NCBI GenBank assembly: GCA_021129825.1
Contig: JAJOKO010000006.1
Coordinates: 1-37,265, forward strand
DNA: 37,265 bases
Source of the DNA: Desulfotomaculum sp.
GTDB lineage: Bacteria; Bacillota; Desulfotomaculia; Desulfotomaculales; Desulfohalotomaculaceae
Direction: 5' to 3'
Shown here piece after piece: positions 8,829-20,175 of the stretch. Below the pieces are notes generated by a model, which did no database searches, was not told the origin of the DNA, and saw only the letters and a program-made list of their open reading frames with translations. How positions within the stretch are numbered: the first letter of the stretch is position 1; each line of letters starts with the position of its first letter. Both the position numbers and the translations under genes were made by a program.

Positions 8829-9116
8829 TCAACAAGCTAAATAATCCTTAATACCAGCCTTTATATCTGCATTAGTCACCCGCTGATCCTGTTTAACTTT
8901 TCCAGCAATTTTTCCGTCAATAAAAGGTTTCTTTTGCAAATGTTTAATGTTTTTCGACTTAGGATTTTCGATTTTTCGGCTTATTCCATCAACAACCCAT
9001 ACCCGCTTGTTATCACTAGATATTTTTAATACGAGATAAAGATTTTCTTTGTCTCGCCCAGCCGTTGAACAAACCAATTGCCCTGGTGTTAAGTTCTCCA
9101 ACCTAGCACCTCCCAC
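8829..9116 (-). CDS. KOW-domain RNA-binding protein
   Basis: ORF between map and infA; LTPGQLVCSTAGRDKENLYLVLKI resembles the short KOW protein common at this locus in Clostridia. Confidence 0.75.
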   Translation of the reverse strand: MGGARLENLTPGQLVCSTAGRDKENLYLVLKISSDNKRVWVVDGISRKIENPKSKNIKHLQKKPFIDGKIAGKVKQDQRVTNADIKAGIKDYLAC

Positions 9117-9141
9117 AATTTCACTTATAGAGGCTGTTCAC

Positions 9142-9888
9142 TTATAGCTTAGTTAAAATTTCAGGCGCATCATCGGTTATCGCAATGGTATGTTCAAAAT
9201 GAGCCGATAATTTCTTGTCTCTAGTAACCACCGTGCAATTATTAGGAAGAGTGAGCACTTCATGCGTGCCTACATTAACCATCGGTTCTATTGCTAATGT
9301 CATTCCGGTTTTTAAGCGTGGCCCCCGCCCGCCGCGACCAAAGTTTGGTATTTGAGGTTCCTCGTGCAACTTTCTACCGATACCGTGTCCTACATAATCT
9401 CGCACCACCGAAAAACCAGCATTTTCTACATAGGTTTGAATAGCGTGAGAAATATCCGACAAGCGATTACCATCTACCGCCTGCTCTATCCCTAGATATA
9501 AAGCTCGCTCAGCCACTTGAAGTAATTTTAGGGCTTCATCACTAACTGTCTCTACTTTATAAGTATGAGCCGCATCTCCAAAATAACCATTTATTTCCGC
9601 TCCCAAGTCACTGCCAATAATATCCCCTATTTCTAGTTTTCTTAACCCGGGAACACCATGAACTACTTCTTCATTGACAGAGGCACAAATAGTGGCTGGA
9701 AAACCATACAAACCTTTAAACGCCGGACGGGCCCCTTGCTTAATAATAAAATCTTCAGCCATAACATCCAATTCACCGGTAGTAATACCAGGCTTAATCG
9801 TTTTTTTTAATTCTTGATGGGTTAAAGCTACTATTTTACCAGCATCACGCATGTACTTTAATTCCCGTTGTGATTTACAAGTAATCAT
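9142..9888 (-). CDS. map: Type I methionyl aminopeptidase
   Basis: [37 protein letters not shown]. Confidence 0.98.
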   Translation of the reverse strand: MITCKSQRELKYMRDAGKIVALTHQELKKTIKPGITTGELDVMAEDFIIKQGARPAFKGLYGFPATICASVNEEVVHGVPGLRKLEIGDIIGSDLGAEINGYFGDAAHTYKVETVSDEALKLLQVAERALYLGIEQAVDGNRLSDISHAIQTYVENAGFSVVRDYVGHGIGRKLHEEPQIPNFGRGGRGPRLKTGMTLAIEPMVNVGTHEVLTLPNNCTVVTRDKKLSAHFEHTIAITDDAPEILTKL

Positions 9889-11147
9889 TACTTAATAAAA
9901 CCTTGATAGCTGCGCATCAACAAGTGTGATTCAATTTGCTTCATAGTATCTAAAGCTACACCTACTACAATTAAAAGGGAGATACCACCAAACCAAATAC
10001 CGGGAATTTGAGTTGCTGCCATCACAAAATTAGGTAAAATCGCCACTAATGCTAAAAATACCGCACCCGCCAAAGTAATTCTATTCATTACTTTAGAAAT
10101 ATACTCTGCTGTAGGACGCCCTGGTCTCATTCCGGGAATAAATCCACCGTTTCTTTTAATATTATCCGCCATATCCACTGGATTCACTGTAATAGCAGTA
10201 TAGAAATACGTAAACCCAATAATCAATAATGCAAAAAATATGGTATTAGGGATACTGCCAAAACCCATAAAAGCAGAATACCAAGCAGCAATATTAGCAC
10301 TGGCAAACCAACTGATCATCATTTCCGGAAACATTAACAGCGATGAAGCAAAAATAACAGGAATTACACCGGCCTGATTAACCTTAATTGGCAAGTGGGT
10401 AGTTTGACCACCGTAAACACGCCGACCCACAACCCGCTTAGCATACTGTACCGGAATACGCCGCTGACCTTGATGGATTATTATAATAGCAATTATTACC
10501 AATAATCCAATAACCAGCAAGAATACAATGTTGTGCACATGAATAGTACCCACCGCTAATAACTCAGCTACATGGGTAATTGCCGCCGGCATCCCGGAAA
10601 TAATAGCAGCAAAGATAATCAAAGAAATACCGTTACCAACACCCTTTTCAGTAATTTGTTCACCTAGCCACATTAAAAATACCGTTCCGGCAGTCAATGT
10701 AATCACTACAGCCGCATAAGCAAAAATTCCTGGGTTTTCTAGCGCTCCGCCTAAAAACATAGATAAACCAATCGCTTGCACAAAAGCTAATATCGCCGTA
10801 AAATTTCGAGTGTACTGGGTAATTTTTTTGCGCCCTTCTTCTCCCTCTTTAGACAGTTGCTCTAACTTGGGAATTACCACTGTTAATAACTGAATAATGA
10901 TCATGGCATTAATATAAGGAAATATCCCCATAGCCACTATAGATACATTCATAAATGCACCACCAGTGATGACGTCAAAAAAACCCAACAACTGGTTGCC
11001 AGCCATTAATTCCTGAAACACCCGGGCATCTACACCAGGAACTGGAATATGTGCTGCTAACCTAAACACAAATAACATCGCCAATGTAAATAACAACTTG
11101 CTTTTTAATTCCGGATTTTTAAAAGCATTTTTAATACTGTCAAACAT
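9888..11147 (-). CDS. secY: Preprotein translocase subunit SecY
   Basis: [48 protein letters not shown]. Confidence 0.99.
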   Translation of the reverse strand: MFDSIKNAFKNPELKSKLLFTLAMLFVFRLAAHIPVPGVDARVFQELMAGNQLLGFFDVITGGAFMNVSIVAMGIFPYINAMIIIQLLTVVIPKLEQLSKEGEEGRKKITQYTRNFTAILAFVQAIGLSMFLGGALENPGIFAYAAVVITLTAGTVFLMWLGEQITEKGVGNGISLIIFAAIISGMPAAITHVAELLAVGTIHVHNIVFLLVIGLLVIIAIIIIHQGQRRIPVQYAKRVVGRRVYGGQTTHLPIKVNQAGVIPVIFASSLLMFPEMMISWFASANIAAWYSAFMGFGSIPNTIFFALLIIGFTYFYTAITVNPVDMADNIKRNGGFIPGMRPGRPTAEYISKVMNRITLAGAVFLALVAILPNFVMAATQIPGIWFGGISLLIVVGVALDTMKQIESHLLMRSYQGFIK

Positions 11148-11149
11148 GA

Positions 11150-11590
11150 TTAAATCACCTCAACAGTGCCGCCGGCAGCAGCAATTTTTTCGGCCGCTGC
11201 TTTACTAAATGCATTAGCCTTAACAGTAAGTTCTTTTGCTAGCTCACCATTGCCTAAAATTTTAACGCCATCTGCTTGCTTTTTGATTATACCAACTTCT
11301 TCAAGTAGATCCGGCGTAATTACTACACCATTATCAAATCTGTTTAAAGCAGTAATATTAATGGCTATAATCTCTTTTCTAAAAATATTTGTAAACCCTC
11401 GTTTAGGTAAGCGCCGCTGCAAAGGCATTTGACCACCTTCAAAACCTAGTCTTACACCACCACCGGAACGAGCTTTTTGACCTTTATGCCCCCGTCCTGC
11501 TGTTTTACCTAAACCAGAACCAATCCCTTGCCCTTTACGAGTAGGCTTTTTCTTTGAGCCGGGAGCCGGTTTTAACTCATGTAGTTTCAC
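11150..11590 (-). CDS. rplO: 50S ribosomal protein L15
   Basis: [44 protein letters not shown]. Confidence 0.99.
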   Translation of the reverse strand: MKLHELKPAPGSKKKPTRKGQGIGSGLGKTAGRGHKGQKARSGGGVRLGFEGGQMPLQRRLPKRGFTNIFRKEIIAINITALNRFDNGVVITPDLLEEVGIIKKQADGVKILGNGELAKELTVKANAFSKAAAEKIAAAGGTVEVI

Positions 11591-11631
11591 CGCTAACCCT
11601 CCTTTATCCTCATTCCTTGATTTTCGCTCTT

Positions 11632-11853
11632 CTATCCTTTTTCCACTTTAACCAAGTGAGCTACTTTTTCAATCATTCCCCTGATTTGGGGATTATCTTG
11701 CTGGATAACTGAACTATTAAGTTTAGTCAAACCAAGTGTTTTTACTGTTACACGTTGCTTTTCATTTCTGCCAATCAAACTTTTCAGCAAAGTAACTCTT
11801 AATTTGGGACATTCCGCATTAGTGGTTGGCTTTAACAAATCTACTTCCACCAT
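11632..11853 (-). CDS. rpmD: 50S ribosomal protein L30
   Basis: [51 protein letters not shown]. Confidence 0.95.
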   Translation of the reverse strand: MVEVDLLKPTTNAECPKLRVTLLKSLIGRNEKQRVTVKTLGLTKLNSSVIQQDNPQIRGMIEKVAHLVKVEKG

Positions 11854-11923
11854 TTACCCCTCCTTTTTGTAATTACGAAATTCTAGGTTCCCGGTTTTTC
11901 TTTTCCTAGTTCCCTTATCCTCA

Positions 11924-11956
11924 TTCCTAATTCCTAATTCCTAATTCCTAATTCCT
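11924..11956. repeat. 7-bp tandem repeat, unit ttcctaa
   Basis: ttcctaa repeated four times plus a partial unit. Confidence 0.9.
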
Positions 11957-11969
11957 TGTTTTTGCCTTT

Positions 11970-12470
11970 TCACCCCAAAAGTTCTTCAACAGATTTACCT
12001 CTAAGCCTAGCCATTTGTTCCGGTGTTCTAAGACTTTTTATCGCCTGCATAGTAGCACTCACCACGTTATTGGGATTAGATGAACCCAAGGACTTCGTTA
12101 AAATATCACGCACACCAGCTAATTCAAGAATAGCCCGTACCGGTCCCCCGGCAATCACACCTGTTCCTGGTGCAGCTGGTTTTAAAAACACTCTTCCCGC
12201 CCCAAACACACCTAATACTTCGTGCGGCAAAGTAGTACCGTTCATTGGTACCGTAATCATGTTTTTCTTAGCGCTTTCTACACCTTTACGAATAGCATCA
12301 GGTACTTGGTTAGCTTTACCAAGACCAACACCTACTTGACCTTTACCATTACCAACAGCAATTAAAGCCGAAAATCTAAATCGCCGACCACCTTTTACTA
12401 CCTTAGCTACACGATTAATAAATACAACTTTTTCAGACAGTTCTTGCTTATCTTTGTCATTTCTGTACAC
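11970..12470 (-). CDS. rpsE: 30S ribosomal protein S5
   Basis: [43 protein letters not shown]. Confidence 0.99.
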   Translation of the reverse strand: MYRNDKDKQELSEKVVFINRVAKVVKGGRRFRFSALIAVGNGKGQVGVGLGKANQVPDAIRKGVESAKKNMITVPMNGTTLPHEVLGVFGAGRVFLKPAAPGTGVIAGGPVRAILELAGVRDILTKSLGSSNPNNVVSATMQAIKSLRTPEQMARLRGKSVEELLG

Positions 12471-12503
12471 TGCATCTTCCCTCCTTTCTAAACAAAAACT
12501 TGA

Positions 12504-12872
12504 TTAAAAATCTAACCCGCCACTTCTGGCCGCTTCAGCCAATGCCCGTACTCTACCGTGATAAATATAACCCGCTCTATCAAAAACAACTCTACTGACA
12601 CCAGCAGCCAGTGCTTTTTTAGCCACAAGATCTCCCACTGCTTTAGACGCTTCAATATTGCCATTTTTACCAAACGTTTCTTTTAATTCCGGCGAAAGGG
12701 TTGAAGCTTCCACCAGTGTTACACCCTTTTGATCATCAATTATTTGGGCATAAACATTATTCAAGCTTCGGAAAACATTTAATCTAGGTCGCTCCGCTGT
12801 ACCACTAATTTTATTACGTAATCTCATATGACGTTTAACACGTGCAATTTTACGTTTGGGTTTTTTCAACAA
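12504..12872 (-). CDS. rplR: 50S ribosomal protein L18
   Basis: [33 protein letters not shown]. Confidence 0.99.
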   Translation of the reverse strand: MLKKPKRKIARVKRHMRLRNKISGTAERPRLNVFRSLNNVYAQIIDDQKGVTLVEASTLSPELKETFGKNGNIEASKAVGDLVAKKALAAGVSRVVFDRAGYIYHGRVRALAEAARSGGLDF

Positions 12873-12890
12873 CTGATTTCACTCCTTTCC

Positions 12891-13430
12891 TTATTTTTTA
12901 CCGGTTTTACCAGCCTTACGACGAATATGTTCGTTTTCATACTTAATTCCTTTACCTTTATAAGGTTCCGGTTCCCGTACCGCACGAATATTAGCCGCAA
13001 TAGCACCTACTAATTCTTTATCCATTCCTTTAACCATAATTTTGTTTTGAGCCGGAACTTCAATATCTATTCCTGCCGGTGCTTCTATTTCCACCGGATG
13101 AGAGTGACCAACACTTAGCACCAATTTGTTACCTTTTTTCTGAGCCCGGTACCCCACACCAACTAAATCTAAGTTTTTTTGAAATCCTTGAGTTACCCCT
13201 TCCACCATATTAGAAATTAATGTTCGGGTTAACCCGTGCAATGATTTGCTCAGTTTACTTTCTGACAAACGTTCGACTACAATACTATTATCTTGCATTT
13301 TCACCAACACATTCTGGTGAAATTTTCTCTCTAATTGCCCTTTGGCACTCTTTACTTGCACCAAGTTATCCTGAATTTTAACTTCAACACCTTGCGGTAC
13401 CAGAATCGGTTTTTTGCCAATACGCGACAT
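12891..13430 (-). CDS. rplF: 50S ribosomal protein L6
   Basis: [45 protein letters not shown]. Confidence 0.99.
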   Translation of the reverse strand: MSRIGKKPILVPQGVEVKIQDNLVQVKSAKGQLERKFHQNVLVKMQDNSIVVERLSESKLSKSLHGLTRTLISNMVEGVTQGFQKNLDLVGVGYRAQKKGNKLVLSVGHSHPVEIEAPAGIDIEVPAQNKIMVKGMDKELVGAIAANIRAVREPEPYKGKGIKYENEHIRRKAGKTGKK

Positions 13431-13496
13431 TTTTTACAACCCCCAAATAACAGTAGTCAGTCGTCAAACACCACCATCTGACGACCGCTTACCATA

Positions 13497-13895
13497 TTAC
13501 CAAATATAACACAGCACTTCGCCACCAAGCCCTAATTGACGGGCTTTTTTGTCAGTGACAACGCCCTTAGAAGTGGAAATTATAGCCACTCCTAATCCCC
13601 CTAAGACTTTAGGCACATTATCTTTTCTTGCATACACCCGCAATCCAGGTTTAGATATTCTCTTTAGACCGGTTATAACTCGTTCCTTACCTCCAGCATA
13701 TTTCATGTAAACCCGCAGAACACCTTGTTTCCCATCCGCTACAATTTCGCAATCTTTAATATAACCTTCTTCTTTAAGAATTGCTGCAATTGATTTTTTG
13801 ATTTTAGACGTAGGTGCCTCAACCTTATTACCAAATACCATATTAGCATTTCGAATACGGGTCAAGAAGTCTGCAATGGGATCAGTCATTACCAT
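13497..13895 (-). CDS. rpsH: 30S ribosomal protein S8; start proposed at ATG 13895
   Basis: [18 protein letters not shown] gives 132 aa; the ORF-track extension ([15 protein letters not shown]) reads into the adjacent hairpin. Confidence 0.95.
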   Translation of the reverse strand: MVMTDPIADFLTRIRNANMVFGNKVEAPTSKIKKSIAAILKEEGYIKDCEIVADGKQGVLRVYMKYAGGKERVITGLKRISKPGLRVYARKDNVPKVLGGLGVAIISTSKGVVTDKKARQLGLGGEVLCYIW

Positions 13896-13923
13896 TGCCT
13901 CTGCCCCCTTCCTCTGAATTGAT

Positions 13924-14000
13924 GGGGACACACCCGGCACTCACCGGAATTAAACGGCATCGTTTGCTGTTAATGCTTGGTGAGTGCCGGGTGTGTCCCC
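13924..14000. repeat. Long REP-like hairpin
   Basis: ggggacacacccggcactcacc...ggtgagtgccgggtgtgtcccc, 22-bp perfect outer arms; preceded by ctctgaattgat. Confidence 0.9.
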
Positions 14001-14007
14001 TGTCCTA

Positions 14008-14193
14008 TTACCAGCTTGCTTTTTTAATTCCAGGAATTTCGCCTTTATGAGCTAATTCCCGAAAACAAATTCGACAAATACCAAATTTTCGCATATAGGC
14101 ATGCGGTCTTCCACAAAGCTTGCACCGGTGATATCCTCGCACTTTAAATTTTGGCGTGCGATTAGCTTTATTAATCATAGATTTCTTAGCCAT
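14008..14193 (-). CDS. rpsN: 30S ribosomal protein S14 type Z
   Basis: 61 aa; [41 protein letters not shown]. Confidence 0.98.
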   Translation of the reverse strand: MAKKSMINKANRTPKFKVRGYHRCKLCGRPHAYMRKFGICRICFRELAHKGEIPGIKKASW

Positions 14194-14231
14194 TTAATTC
14201 CCTCCCAGTTGAGCACCATCATCCTCTTCAA

Positions 14232-14432
14232 GTGCGTGTTCGAAAAGGAGCCTAGCGGATAGGTGACACACCTGTTCCACAGGAATGTCCCCATCAATCT
14301 ATAGACCCAAGAAGTTCAAGGCGACTTGGTAATGGTGGGGTGAAGCGTATAAATAATACGTAAGCGTCGCCATTACAAAGTTAACGCAGAAATTCGCCGG
14401 GTATTTCGCACGGACTTTTCGAACATCCTCTT
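14232..14432. mobile_element. Family B element copy 2 (MITE-like, no ORF)
   Basis: gtgcgtgttcgaaaaggagcctagcggataggtg...gtatttcgcacggacttttcgaacatcctctt; flanked by ATCCTCTTCAA at 14221-14231 and 14424-14434. Confidence 0.8.
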
Positions 14433-14977
14433 CAACTACTTTTTTTGAAAGGCATGCCCATTAATCTTAACAATTCCCGGGCTTCTTCATCATTTTTAGC
14501 AGTAGTTACAATACAAATATCCATACCACGTATTTTATCTATTTTATCATATTCAATTTCTGGAAAAACCAACTGTTCTTTAATTCCTAATGTATAGTTA
14601 CCTCGCCCATCAAAAGATTTTGGAGATACCCCCCTAAAATCACGCACTCGCGGTAAAACAACATTAAAAAGCTTGTCCGTAAAATCCCACATCCGGCTGC
14701 TGCGTAACGTTACTTTAGCACCAATGTTCATGCCTACACGCAACTTAAATCCCGCAATAGCTTTCTTAGCTTTAGTAATTACCGGACGTTGCCCGGTAAT
14801 AATCATTAAATCTGCTACCGCTATATCAATTACTTTAGGATTTTGCACCGCTTCACCCAGCCCCATATTTACAACTACTTTTTCTAGTTTAGGAACTTCC
14901 ATAATACTTTTATAGCCAAATTTCTGCATCATCGCCTTAACTACTTCTTGATTATATTTATCTTTCAACCTTACCAC
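14432..14977 (-). CDS. rplE: 50S ribosomal protein L5
   Basis: [49 protein letters not shown]. Confidence 0.99.
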   Translation of the reverse strand: MVRLKDKYNQEVVKAMMQKFGYKSIMEVPKLEKVVVNMGLGEAVQNPKVIDIAVADLMIITGQRPVITKAKKAIAGFKLRVGMNIGAKVTLRSSRMWDFTDKLFNVVLPRVRDFRGVSPKSFDGRGNYTLGIKEQLVFPEIEYDKIDKIRGMDICIVTTAKNDEEARELLRLMGMPFKKSS

Positions 14978-15053
14978 TAGCCACAGCCTCCTTTTCTAGA
15001 AGTGAGGTGTCCAAGTAATTTTATAACTCTCACATCCAACCTCTTATCTCCTC

Positions 15054-15380
15054 TTAAAGTTCTTCCCCGCACCGTTTGCAAACTCGCTCTTTAGGAGCGT
15101 CGGGTACTGTTTTTTTACCTACCCGAACCGGTTGATCACATTTAACGCAAAACGGCATTACATTGGAACTATGAATCGCCGCTGCTTTTTCTATAATACC
15201 ACCCTGCGGATTAGCTTGGGTGGGTTTAGTATGACGTTTAACAACATTTACATCTTCTACTACAACCCGACCGGTTCTAGGGTGTGCTTCTAGTATTTTT
15301 CCTTTTTTACCAGTATCTTTACCGGCTATTACAACTACCGTATCGCCTTTACGCACATGTAGTTTGTGCATCTTATGCAC
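15054..15380 (-). CDS. rplX: 50S ribosomal protein L24
   Basis: ORF; LHVRKGDTVVVIAGKDTGKKGKILE; C-terminal CVKC...CKRC. Confidence 0.98.
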   Translation of the reverse strand: MHKMHKLHVRKGDTVVVIAGKDTGKKGKILEAHPRTGRVVVEDVNVVKRHTKPTQANPQGGIIEKAAAIHSSNVMPFCVKCDQPVRVGKKTVPDAPKERVCKRCGEEL

Positions 15381-15418
15381 CCCTTTTTAGCTATCAGCCA
15401 TCAGCACTGAATTAATAT

Positions 15419-15787
15419 TTACAATACTTCGGGAGCTAAAGATACTATCCTCATAAAATCTTTATCCCGTAGTTCCCGAGCCACCGGACCAAAAATACGC
15501 GTACCCTTAGGTGTCTTATCATCTTTAATTATCACTGCTGCATTTTCATCAAATTTAATATAAGAACCATCCGCCCGGCGCACTTCTTTAGTAGTGCGCA
15601 CAATCACAGCCTTAACCACATCATTTTTTTTTACAACCCCGCCTGGAGCCGCTTCTTTAACGGTAGCAGTGATAATATCTCCCACACTAGCATAACGCCT
15701 CATTGATCCGCCTAAAACCCTAATACACAGTATTTTACGAGCACCGGTATTATCAGCCACATTTAATCTGCTTTCGGTCTGAATCAA
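15419..15787 (-). CDS. rplN: 50S ribosomal protein L14; start proposed at TTG 15787
   Basis: AAGGAGG then TTG gives [21 protein letters not shown], 122 aa (canonical L14 length). ORF-track start 15838 adds 17 residues. Confidence 0.96.
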   Translation of the reverse strand: MIQTESRLNVADNTGARKILCIRVLGGSMRRYASVGDIITATVKEAAPGGVVKKNDVVKAVIVRTTKEVRRADGSYIKFDENAAVIIKDDKTPKGTRIFGPVARELRDKDFMRIVSLAPEVL

Positions 15788-15844
15788 GCTGATTTCCTCC
15801 TTAGGTTGGGAATATTCCGTGCCTTTCTTAATTAACATCCCCAG

Positions 15845-16114
15845 CTACATTTGTTTGCCTCTACGAAGAATTTCTATTAATCGCCAACATTTATCTTTAG
15901 ATAGCGGACGAGTTTCCATAATCTTCACTTCATCACCAATACGACAAGTGTTTTCTTCGTCATGAGCCTTATATTTTTTAGTCTGACGCATAGTTTTTCT
16001 GTATAAAGGATGACTGGTAAAGCTTTCTACTGCCACCACGATAGTTTTATTCATTTTATCACTGACCACCCGGCCATGACGAACTTTACGCAAGTTACGA
16101 TCTTGCACAAACAC
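15845..16114 (-). CDS. rpsQ: 30S ribosomal protein S17
   Basis: [41 protein letters not shown]. Confidence 0.98.
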   Translation of the reverse strand: MFVQDRNLRKVRHGRVVSDKMNKTIVVAVESFTSHPLYRKTMRQTKKYKAHDEENTCRIGDEVKIMETRPLSKDKCWRLIEILRRGKQM

Positions 16115-16128
16115 ACCCCCTCTAAAAC

Positions 16129-16205
16129 AGTCGTCAGTCGTCAGTCGTCAGACGTCGGACGTCAGATTATTGTAGGAATTCACTAAAGCGAATTCCTGAT
16201 TAAAA
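16129..16205. repeat. Family D composite repeat: 7-bp tandem repeat plus hairpin
   Basis: (gtcgtca)n ending in cagattattgt, then AGGAATTC-actaaagc-GAATTCCT hairpin; same layout at 36908-36980. Confidence 0.7.
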
Positions 16206-16226
16206 TACAAAACATTGACCACTATT

Positions 16227-16439
16227 TCATGCTCTTTTCAGCCCTAATTCTCGCTCGCGTATAATCGTTTTTAAACGAGCAATTCTACGCCGCACTTCTT
16301 GAATTGGCATTGTATTATCTAGTTGCCCGGTAGCCAAGCGAAATCTTAATTTAAAGAGTTCATCTTTAGCTTCATCTATTTTTTTGTTTAATTCTTCGGT
16401 GGTCAGTTCTCTAAACTCTTTAATTTTCATTGGCTTCAC
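16227..16439 (-). CDS. rpmC: 50S ribosomal protein L29
   Basis: [41 protein letters not shown]. Confidence 0.98.
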   Translation of the reverse strand: MKPMKIKEFRELTTEELNKKIDEAKDELFKLRFRLATGQLDNTMPIQEVRRRIARLKTIIRERELGLKRA

Positions 16440-16854
16440 CTACTTCTACGCGCTTGATAACCTTACACTTAATCGGTAATTTATGCATTGCTAATCTCAA
16501 CGCTTCATGAGCTATATCTTCTGTTACCCCGTTAATTTCAAACATTATCCGCCCCGGTTTAACTACCGCCACCCAGTGTTCTGGCGAACCCTTACCTTTT
16601 CCCATCCGAGTTTCAGCAGGCTTTTGGGTAATAGGCACATCCGGGAAAATACGAATCCACACTTTGCTACCCCGTTTAGTGTGACGGGTCATAGCAATAC
16701 GAGCAGCCTCAATCTGACGATTTGTGATCCAAGCCGGTTCTATTGCTTGCAAACCATAATCACCAAAATGTACTGTCGTGCCACCTTTTGCCCGACCGGA
16801 TAATTTACGGGGGCGATGTGGTTTGCGATGTTTAACTTTTTTTGGAACCAGCAT
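16420..16854 (-). CDS. rplP: 50S ribosomal protein L16
   Basis: [40 protein letters not shown]. Confidence 0.99.
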   Translation of the reverse strand: MLVPKKVKHRKPHRPRKLSGRAKGGTTVHFGDYGLQAIEPAWITNRQIEAARIAMTRHTKRGSKVWIRIFPDVPITQKPAETRMGKGKGSPEHWVAVVKPGRIMFEINGVTEDIAHEALRLAMHKLPIKCKVIKRVEVGEANEN

Positions 16855-16857
16855 TGT

Positions 16858-17553
16858 TTATTCCCCTCCTTTTACAGCAGTCGCCTGCTTGCGGGCATCT
16901 TCCTTTTTTTCGCTATTTGCCCGTTGAGGCAATATTTCTCCTTTATATATCCATACTTTTACACCAATCTTACCATAAGTAGTATTCGCTTCTGCAAAAC
17001 CATAGTCGATATCGGCTCGCAAAGTATGCAAAGGAACTTTTCCTTCACTAGCCCACTCGGTACGAGCAATTTCAGCCCCGCCCAAACGACCACTAACCGC
17101 TACTTTAATTCCCTTGGCACCAACTTTACCAGATCTGGTGATCACCTGTTTAATAGCTCGCCGAAAAGCAATTCGCTTTTCTAATTGTCCAGCTACATTT
17201 TCTGCCACCAGCTGAGCTTCCACTTCCGGCATTTTTACCTCTTGAATATTAATGCTAACTTTTTTTCCAGTTATTTTTTCCAGTGTTTTTCTCAAAACTT
17301 CAACTTCGGTACCACCACGACCAATTACTATCCCTGGTTTAGCGGTGTGAATAGTCACTTTTACCCTATTTGCTGCCCGTTCTATCAAAATACGTGAAAT
17401 TCCAGCTTGATATAATTGCTTTTTTATGAATTTACGAATTTTAACATCTTCAATCAATAAAGCCGGAAAGTTCTTTTTATTAGCAAACCATTTACTTTCC
17501 CAATCTTTAATGATACCAACCCTAAGTCCAGTAGGGTTAACCTTCTGACCCAC
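16858..17553 (-). CDS. rpsC: 30S ribosomal protein S3
   Basis: [27 protein letters not shown]. Confidence 0.99.
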   Translation of the reverse strand: MGQKVNPTGLRVGIIKDWESKWFANKKNFPALLIEDVKIRKFIKKQLYQAGISRILIERAANRVKVTIHTAKPGIVIGRGGTEVEVLRKTLEKITGKKVSINIQEVKMPEVEAQLVAENVAGQLEKRIAFRRAIKQVITRSGKVGAKGIKVAVSGRLGGAEIARTEWASEGKVPLHTLRADIDYGFAEANTTYGKIGVKVWIYKGEILPQRANSEKKEDARKQATAVKGGE

Positions 17554-17557
17554 TAAT

Positions 17558-17899
17558 TTATCCCCCCTTCTTTTCTTTTACCACTACAGTAATATGACTG
17601 GAACGTTTACGCATCAAGTCCGCCCGACCATAAGCCCGGGGTTTAAAACGTTTGAGGGTGGGACCCTGATCTACATAAACTGTAGCTACATATAGATTAT
17701 CTTTATCCATTTCATAATTATGCTCAGCATTAGCAGAAGCAGAATTAATTGCTTTAATTACTGCATCAGCACCCCGGTTAGGAGTATGTTTTAGGATTGC
17801 TAAAGCATCACTAACATCTTTTCCACGAATCAAGTCAACAACTTGGCGCACCTTACGCGGGGAAATTCTAATATATTTGGCAATAGCCTTAGATTCCAC
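17558..17899 (-). CDS. rplV: 50S ribosomal protein L22
   Basis: [24 protein letters not shown]. Confidence 0.99.
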   Translation of the reverse strand: MESKAIAKYIRISPRKVRQVVDLIRGKDVSDALAILKHTPNRGADAVIKAINSASANAEHNYEMDKDNLYVATVYVDQGPTLKRFKPRAYGRADLMRKRSSHITVVVKEKKGG

Positions 17900-17954
17900 T
17901 TTATTGTCCCCCTCTCTTTTAAGTTTTTGTTCGAACTCTTTAATTACTTCTAAA

Positions 17955-18239
17955 TTACTTCAATGAAGTAGATTTTTCTCCATGCCCACCATGACCTCTA
18001 AAAGTACGGGTTGGAGCAAATTCTCCCAACTTATGCCCCACCATATCTTCAGTAACATATACTGGTATGTGCCGGCGACCGTCATGTACTGCAATAGTAT
18101 GACCAATCATTTCCGGGAAAATTGTCGAACTACGTGACCAAGTTTTTATAACTTTTTTTTGGTCTGTTTCATTCATTTTTTGTATTCTAATCAATAATTT
18201 TTTCTCAATAAACGGTCCTTTTTTGAGCGAACGACCCAT
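17955..18239 (-). CDS. rpsS: 30S ribosomal protein S19
   Basis: [19 protein letters not shown]. Confidence 0.99.
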   Translation of the reverse strand: MGRSLKKGPFIEKKLLIRIQKMNETDQKKVIKTWSRSSTIFPEMIGHTIAVHDGRRHIPVYVTEDMVGHKLGEFAPTRTFRGHGGHGEKSTSLK

Positions 18240-18264
18240 ATTCGAAAGCCCCCTTTCCTATCAA

Positions 18265-19092
18265 CTACTTTTTGCGCCGCTTAATAATCAGCTTATTACT
18301 CTGCTTATTTTTGCGCCGCGTCCGGGCACCCAGTGTTGGCTTGCCCCATGGAGTAACCGGGTTCCTACCAATAGATGAACGACCTTCACCACCACCATGA
18401 GGATGGTCAACCGGGTTCATTACTACACCACGCACTTTGGGACGATTACCTAACCAGCGATTACGACCAGCCTTACCAATAGTTATATTCTCATGTTCAT
18501 GGTTGCCGACTTGACCAATTGTAGCCCGGCATGTTTGCAAAATTAATCTCATTTCACTAGACGGCATTCGAATAGTAGCATACTTACCTTCTTTAGCCAT
18601 TAATTGAGCCGAAGTTCCAGCAGAACGTACTAATTGCCCACCATGCCCCGGATGTAATTCAATATTATGCAATACCGTACCAACTGGAATATTTGCCAGC
18701 GGCAAAGTGTTACCTACTTTAATATCCGCCTCCGGACCCGATTCAATAACCAGACCGACCGTTAATCCTTGAGGAGCAATAATATATCGCTTTTCACCAT
18801 CAGCATAATGTAATAACGCAATCCGTGCCGAACGATTCGGATCATATTCAATAGCCGCTACTTTAGCCGGAACCCCATCCTTATTTCGTTTAAAATCTAT
18901 GATGCGGTACATCCGCTTATGTCCCCCGCCGATACGTCTCACTGTAATGCAGCCGTGATTATTGCGACCAGCACTTTTCTTTAGGGGTGCTAGCAAAGAT
19001 TTCTCCGGTTCAGTTTTGGTTATTTCTGAAAAATCCGCAACGGTTACAAAACGGCGACCGGGAGAAGTTGGTTTGAACTTTTTAACAGGCAC
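18265..19092 (-). CDS. rplB: 50S ribosomal protein L2
   Basis: [40 protein letters not shown]. Confidence 0.99.
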   Translation of the reverse strand: MPVKKFKPTSPGRRFVTVADFSEITKTEPEKSLLAPLKKSAGRNNHGCITVRRIGGGHKRMYRIIDFKRNKDGVPAKVAAIEYDPNRSARIALLHYADGEKRYIIAPQGLTVGLVIESGPEADIKVGNTLPLANIPVGTVLHNIELHPGHGGQLVRSAGTSAQLMAKEGKYATIRMPSSEMRLILQTCRATIGQVGNHEHENITIGKAGRNRWLGNRPKVRGVVMNPVDHPHGGGEGRSSIGRNPVTPWGKPTLGARTRRKNKQSNKLIIKRRKK

Positions 19093-19113
19093 TTAATATC
19101 CCCCCTAATTGTT

Positions 19114-19199
19114 GGGGACACACCCGGCACTCAATTCAGAAACAAAGATTTGTTTAACAATATATTCTTGCGTCTGAATTGAGTGCCGGGTGTGTCCCC
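19114..19199. repeat. Long REP-like hairpin
   Basis: ggggacacacccggcactcaattcaga...tctgaattgagtgccgggtgtgtcccc, 27-bp perfect arms. Confidence 0.92.
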
Positions 19200-19207
19200 T
19201 TTTCATT

Positions 19208-19495
19208 TTACAATCCTTCAAATATCTCAATTTTATCGCCATCCCTAAGCTTAACAATTGCTTTCTTTCTATCAGGAGTTTTACCGACAAATTGGCGCAC
19301 GCGCTTACGTTTACCCTTTACTACCATCGTGTTTACTTTTTCAACTTTAACTTTAAATAAATTTTCCACCGCTTGTTTAATTTCTGCTTTATTAGCTTTT
19401 TTATCTGTCCAAAAGGTATATTTATTATTTGCCAGTAATTCTGTACATTTTTCAGAAACTACTGGTTTCTTAATAATATCACGTGGATTCTTCAA
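19208..19495 (-). CDS. rplW: 50S ribosomal protein L23
   Basis: [42 protein letters not shown]. Confidence 0.98.
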   Translation of the reverse strand: MKNPRDIIKKPVVSEKCTELLANNKYTFWTDKKANKAEIKQAVENLFKVKVEKVNTMVVKGKRKRVRQFVGKTPDRKKAIVKLRDGDKIEIFEGL

Positions 19496-20118
19496 CGTGT
19501 CAGCACCTCCTCGACCTTGGCTACTGCATCCTTGGTGATTACCAGTTGATCATGGTTTAAAATATCATAAACATTTAGTCCCGCTGCCTTCATTTGTTTT
19601 ACACCAGGAATATTACGGGCGGATTTTAAAATGTTTTCATTTTGCTCGCCTGTCACCACTAAAGCTTTATTAGTTACACTAAGATTAGCTAAAATTTTCA
19701 CCATTTCTTTAGTTTTAGGTTGGTTAATTTCCAATGAATCTAAAACTAAAACATCACCTGTTTGTATTCTGCCGGATAATGCCGACCTCATTGCTAAACG
19801 TCTCACTTTTTTAGGTAATGAAAATTTATAACTTCTAGGTTGTGGACCAAAAACAACCCCGCCGCCCCGCCAAATAGGTGAACGAATAGTACCATGCCTA
19901 GCCCGACCGGTACCCTTTTGACGCCAAGGTTTACGACCGCCACCCCTAACCATACTCCGGGTTTTAGTACTATGAGTACCTTGACGCTGACCAGCCAACT
20001 GCATCACTACTGCTTGGTGTAAAACATACTCATTGGGTTCAATTCCCCACACCGTATCATTTAATTCTATTTCATCAACTTGCTCACCACTAATATTATA
20101 AACTGCTACTTTGGGCAT
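19492..20118 (-). CDS. rplD: 50S ribosomal protein L4
   Basis: [36 protein letters not shown]. Confidence 0.99.
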   Translation of the reverse strand: MPKVAVYNISGEQVDEIELNDTVWGIEPNEYVLHQAVVMQLAGQRQGTHSTKTRSMVRGGGRKPWRQKGTGRARHGTIRSPIWRGGGVVFGPQPRSYKFSLPKKVRRLAMRSALSGRIQTGDVLVLDSLEINQPKTKEMVKILANLSVTNKALVVTGEQNENILKSARNIPGVKQMKAAGLNVYDILNHDQLVITKDAVAKVEEVLTR

Positions 20119-20175
20119 TATTTAACCCCCCTATTATTAGCTATCAGCTATTTAGCTGACCGCTATCTTTCACAC

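Noticed and set aside
11924-11956. Possible CRISPR array from the ttcctaa repeats (and other 7-mer tracts)
   Set aside because: Units are 7 bp and contiguous with no spacers and no cas genes.
19105-19290. 61-aa minus-strand ORF over the 19114-19199 hairpin
   Set aside because: Overlaps rplW in another frame and reads through the hairpin.
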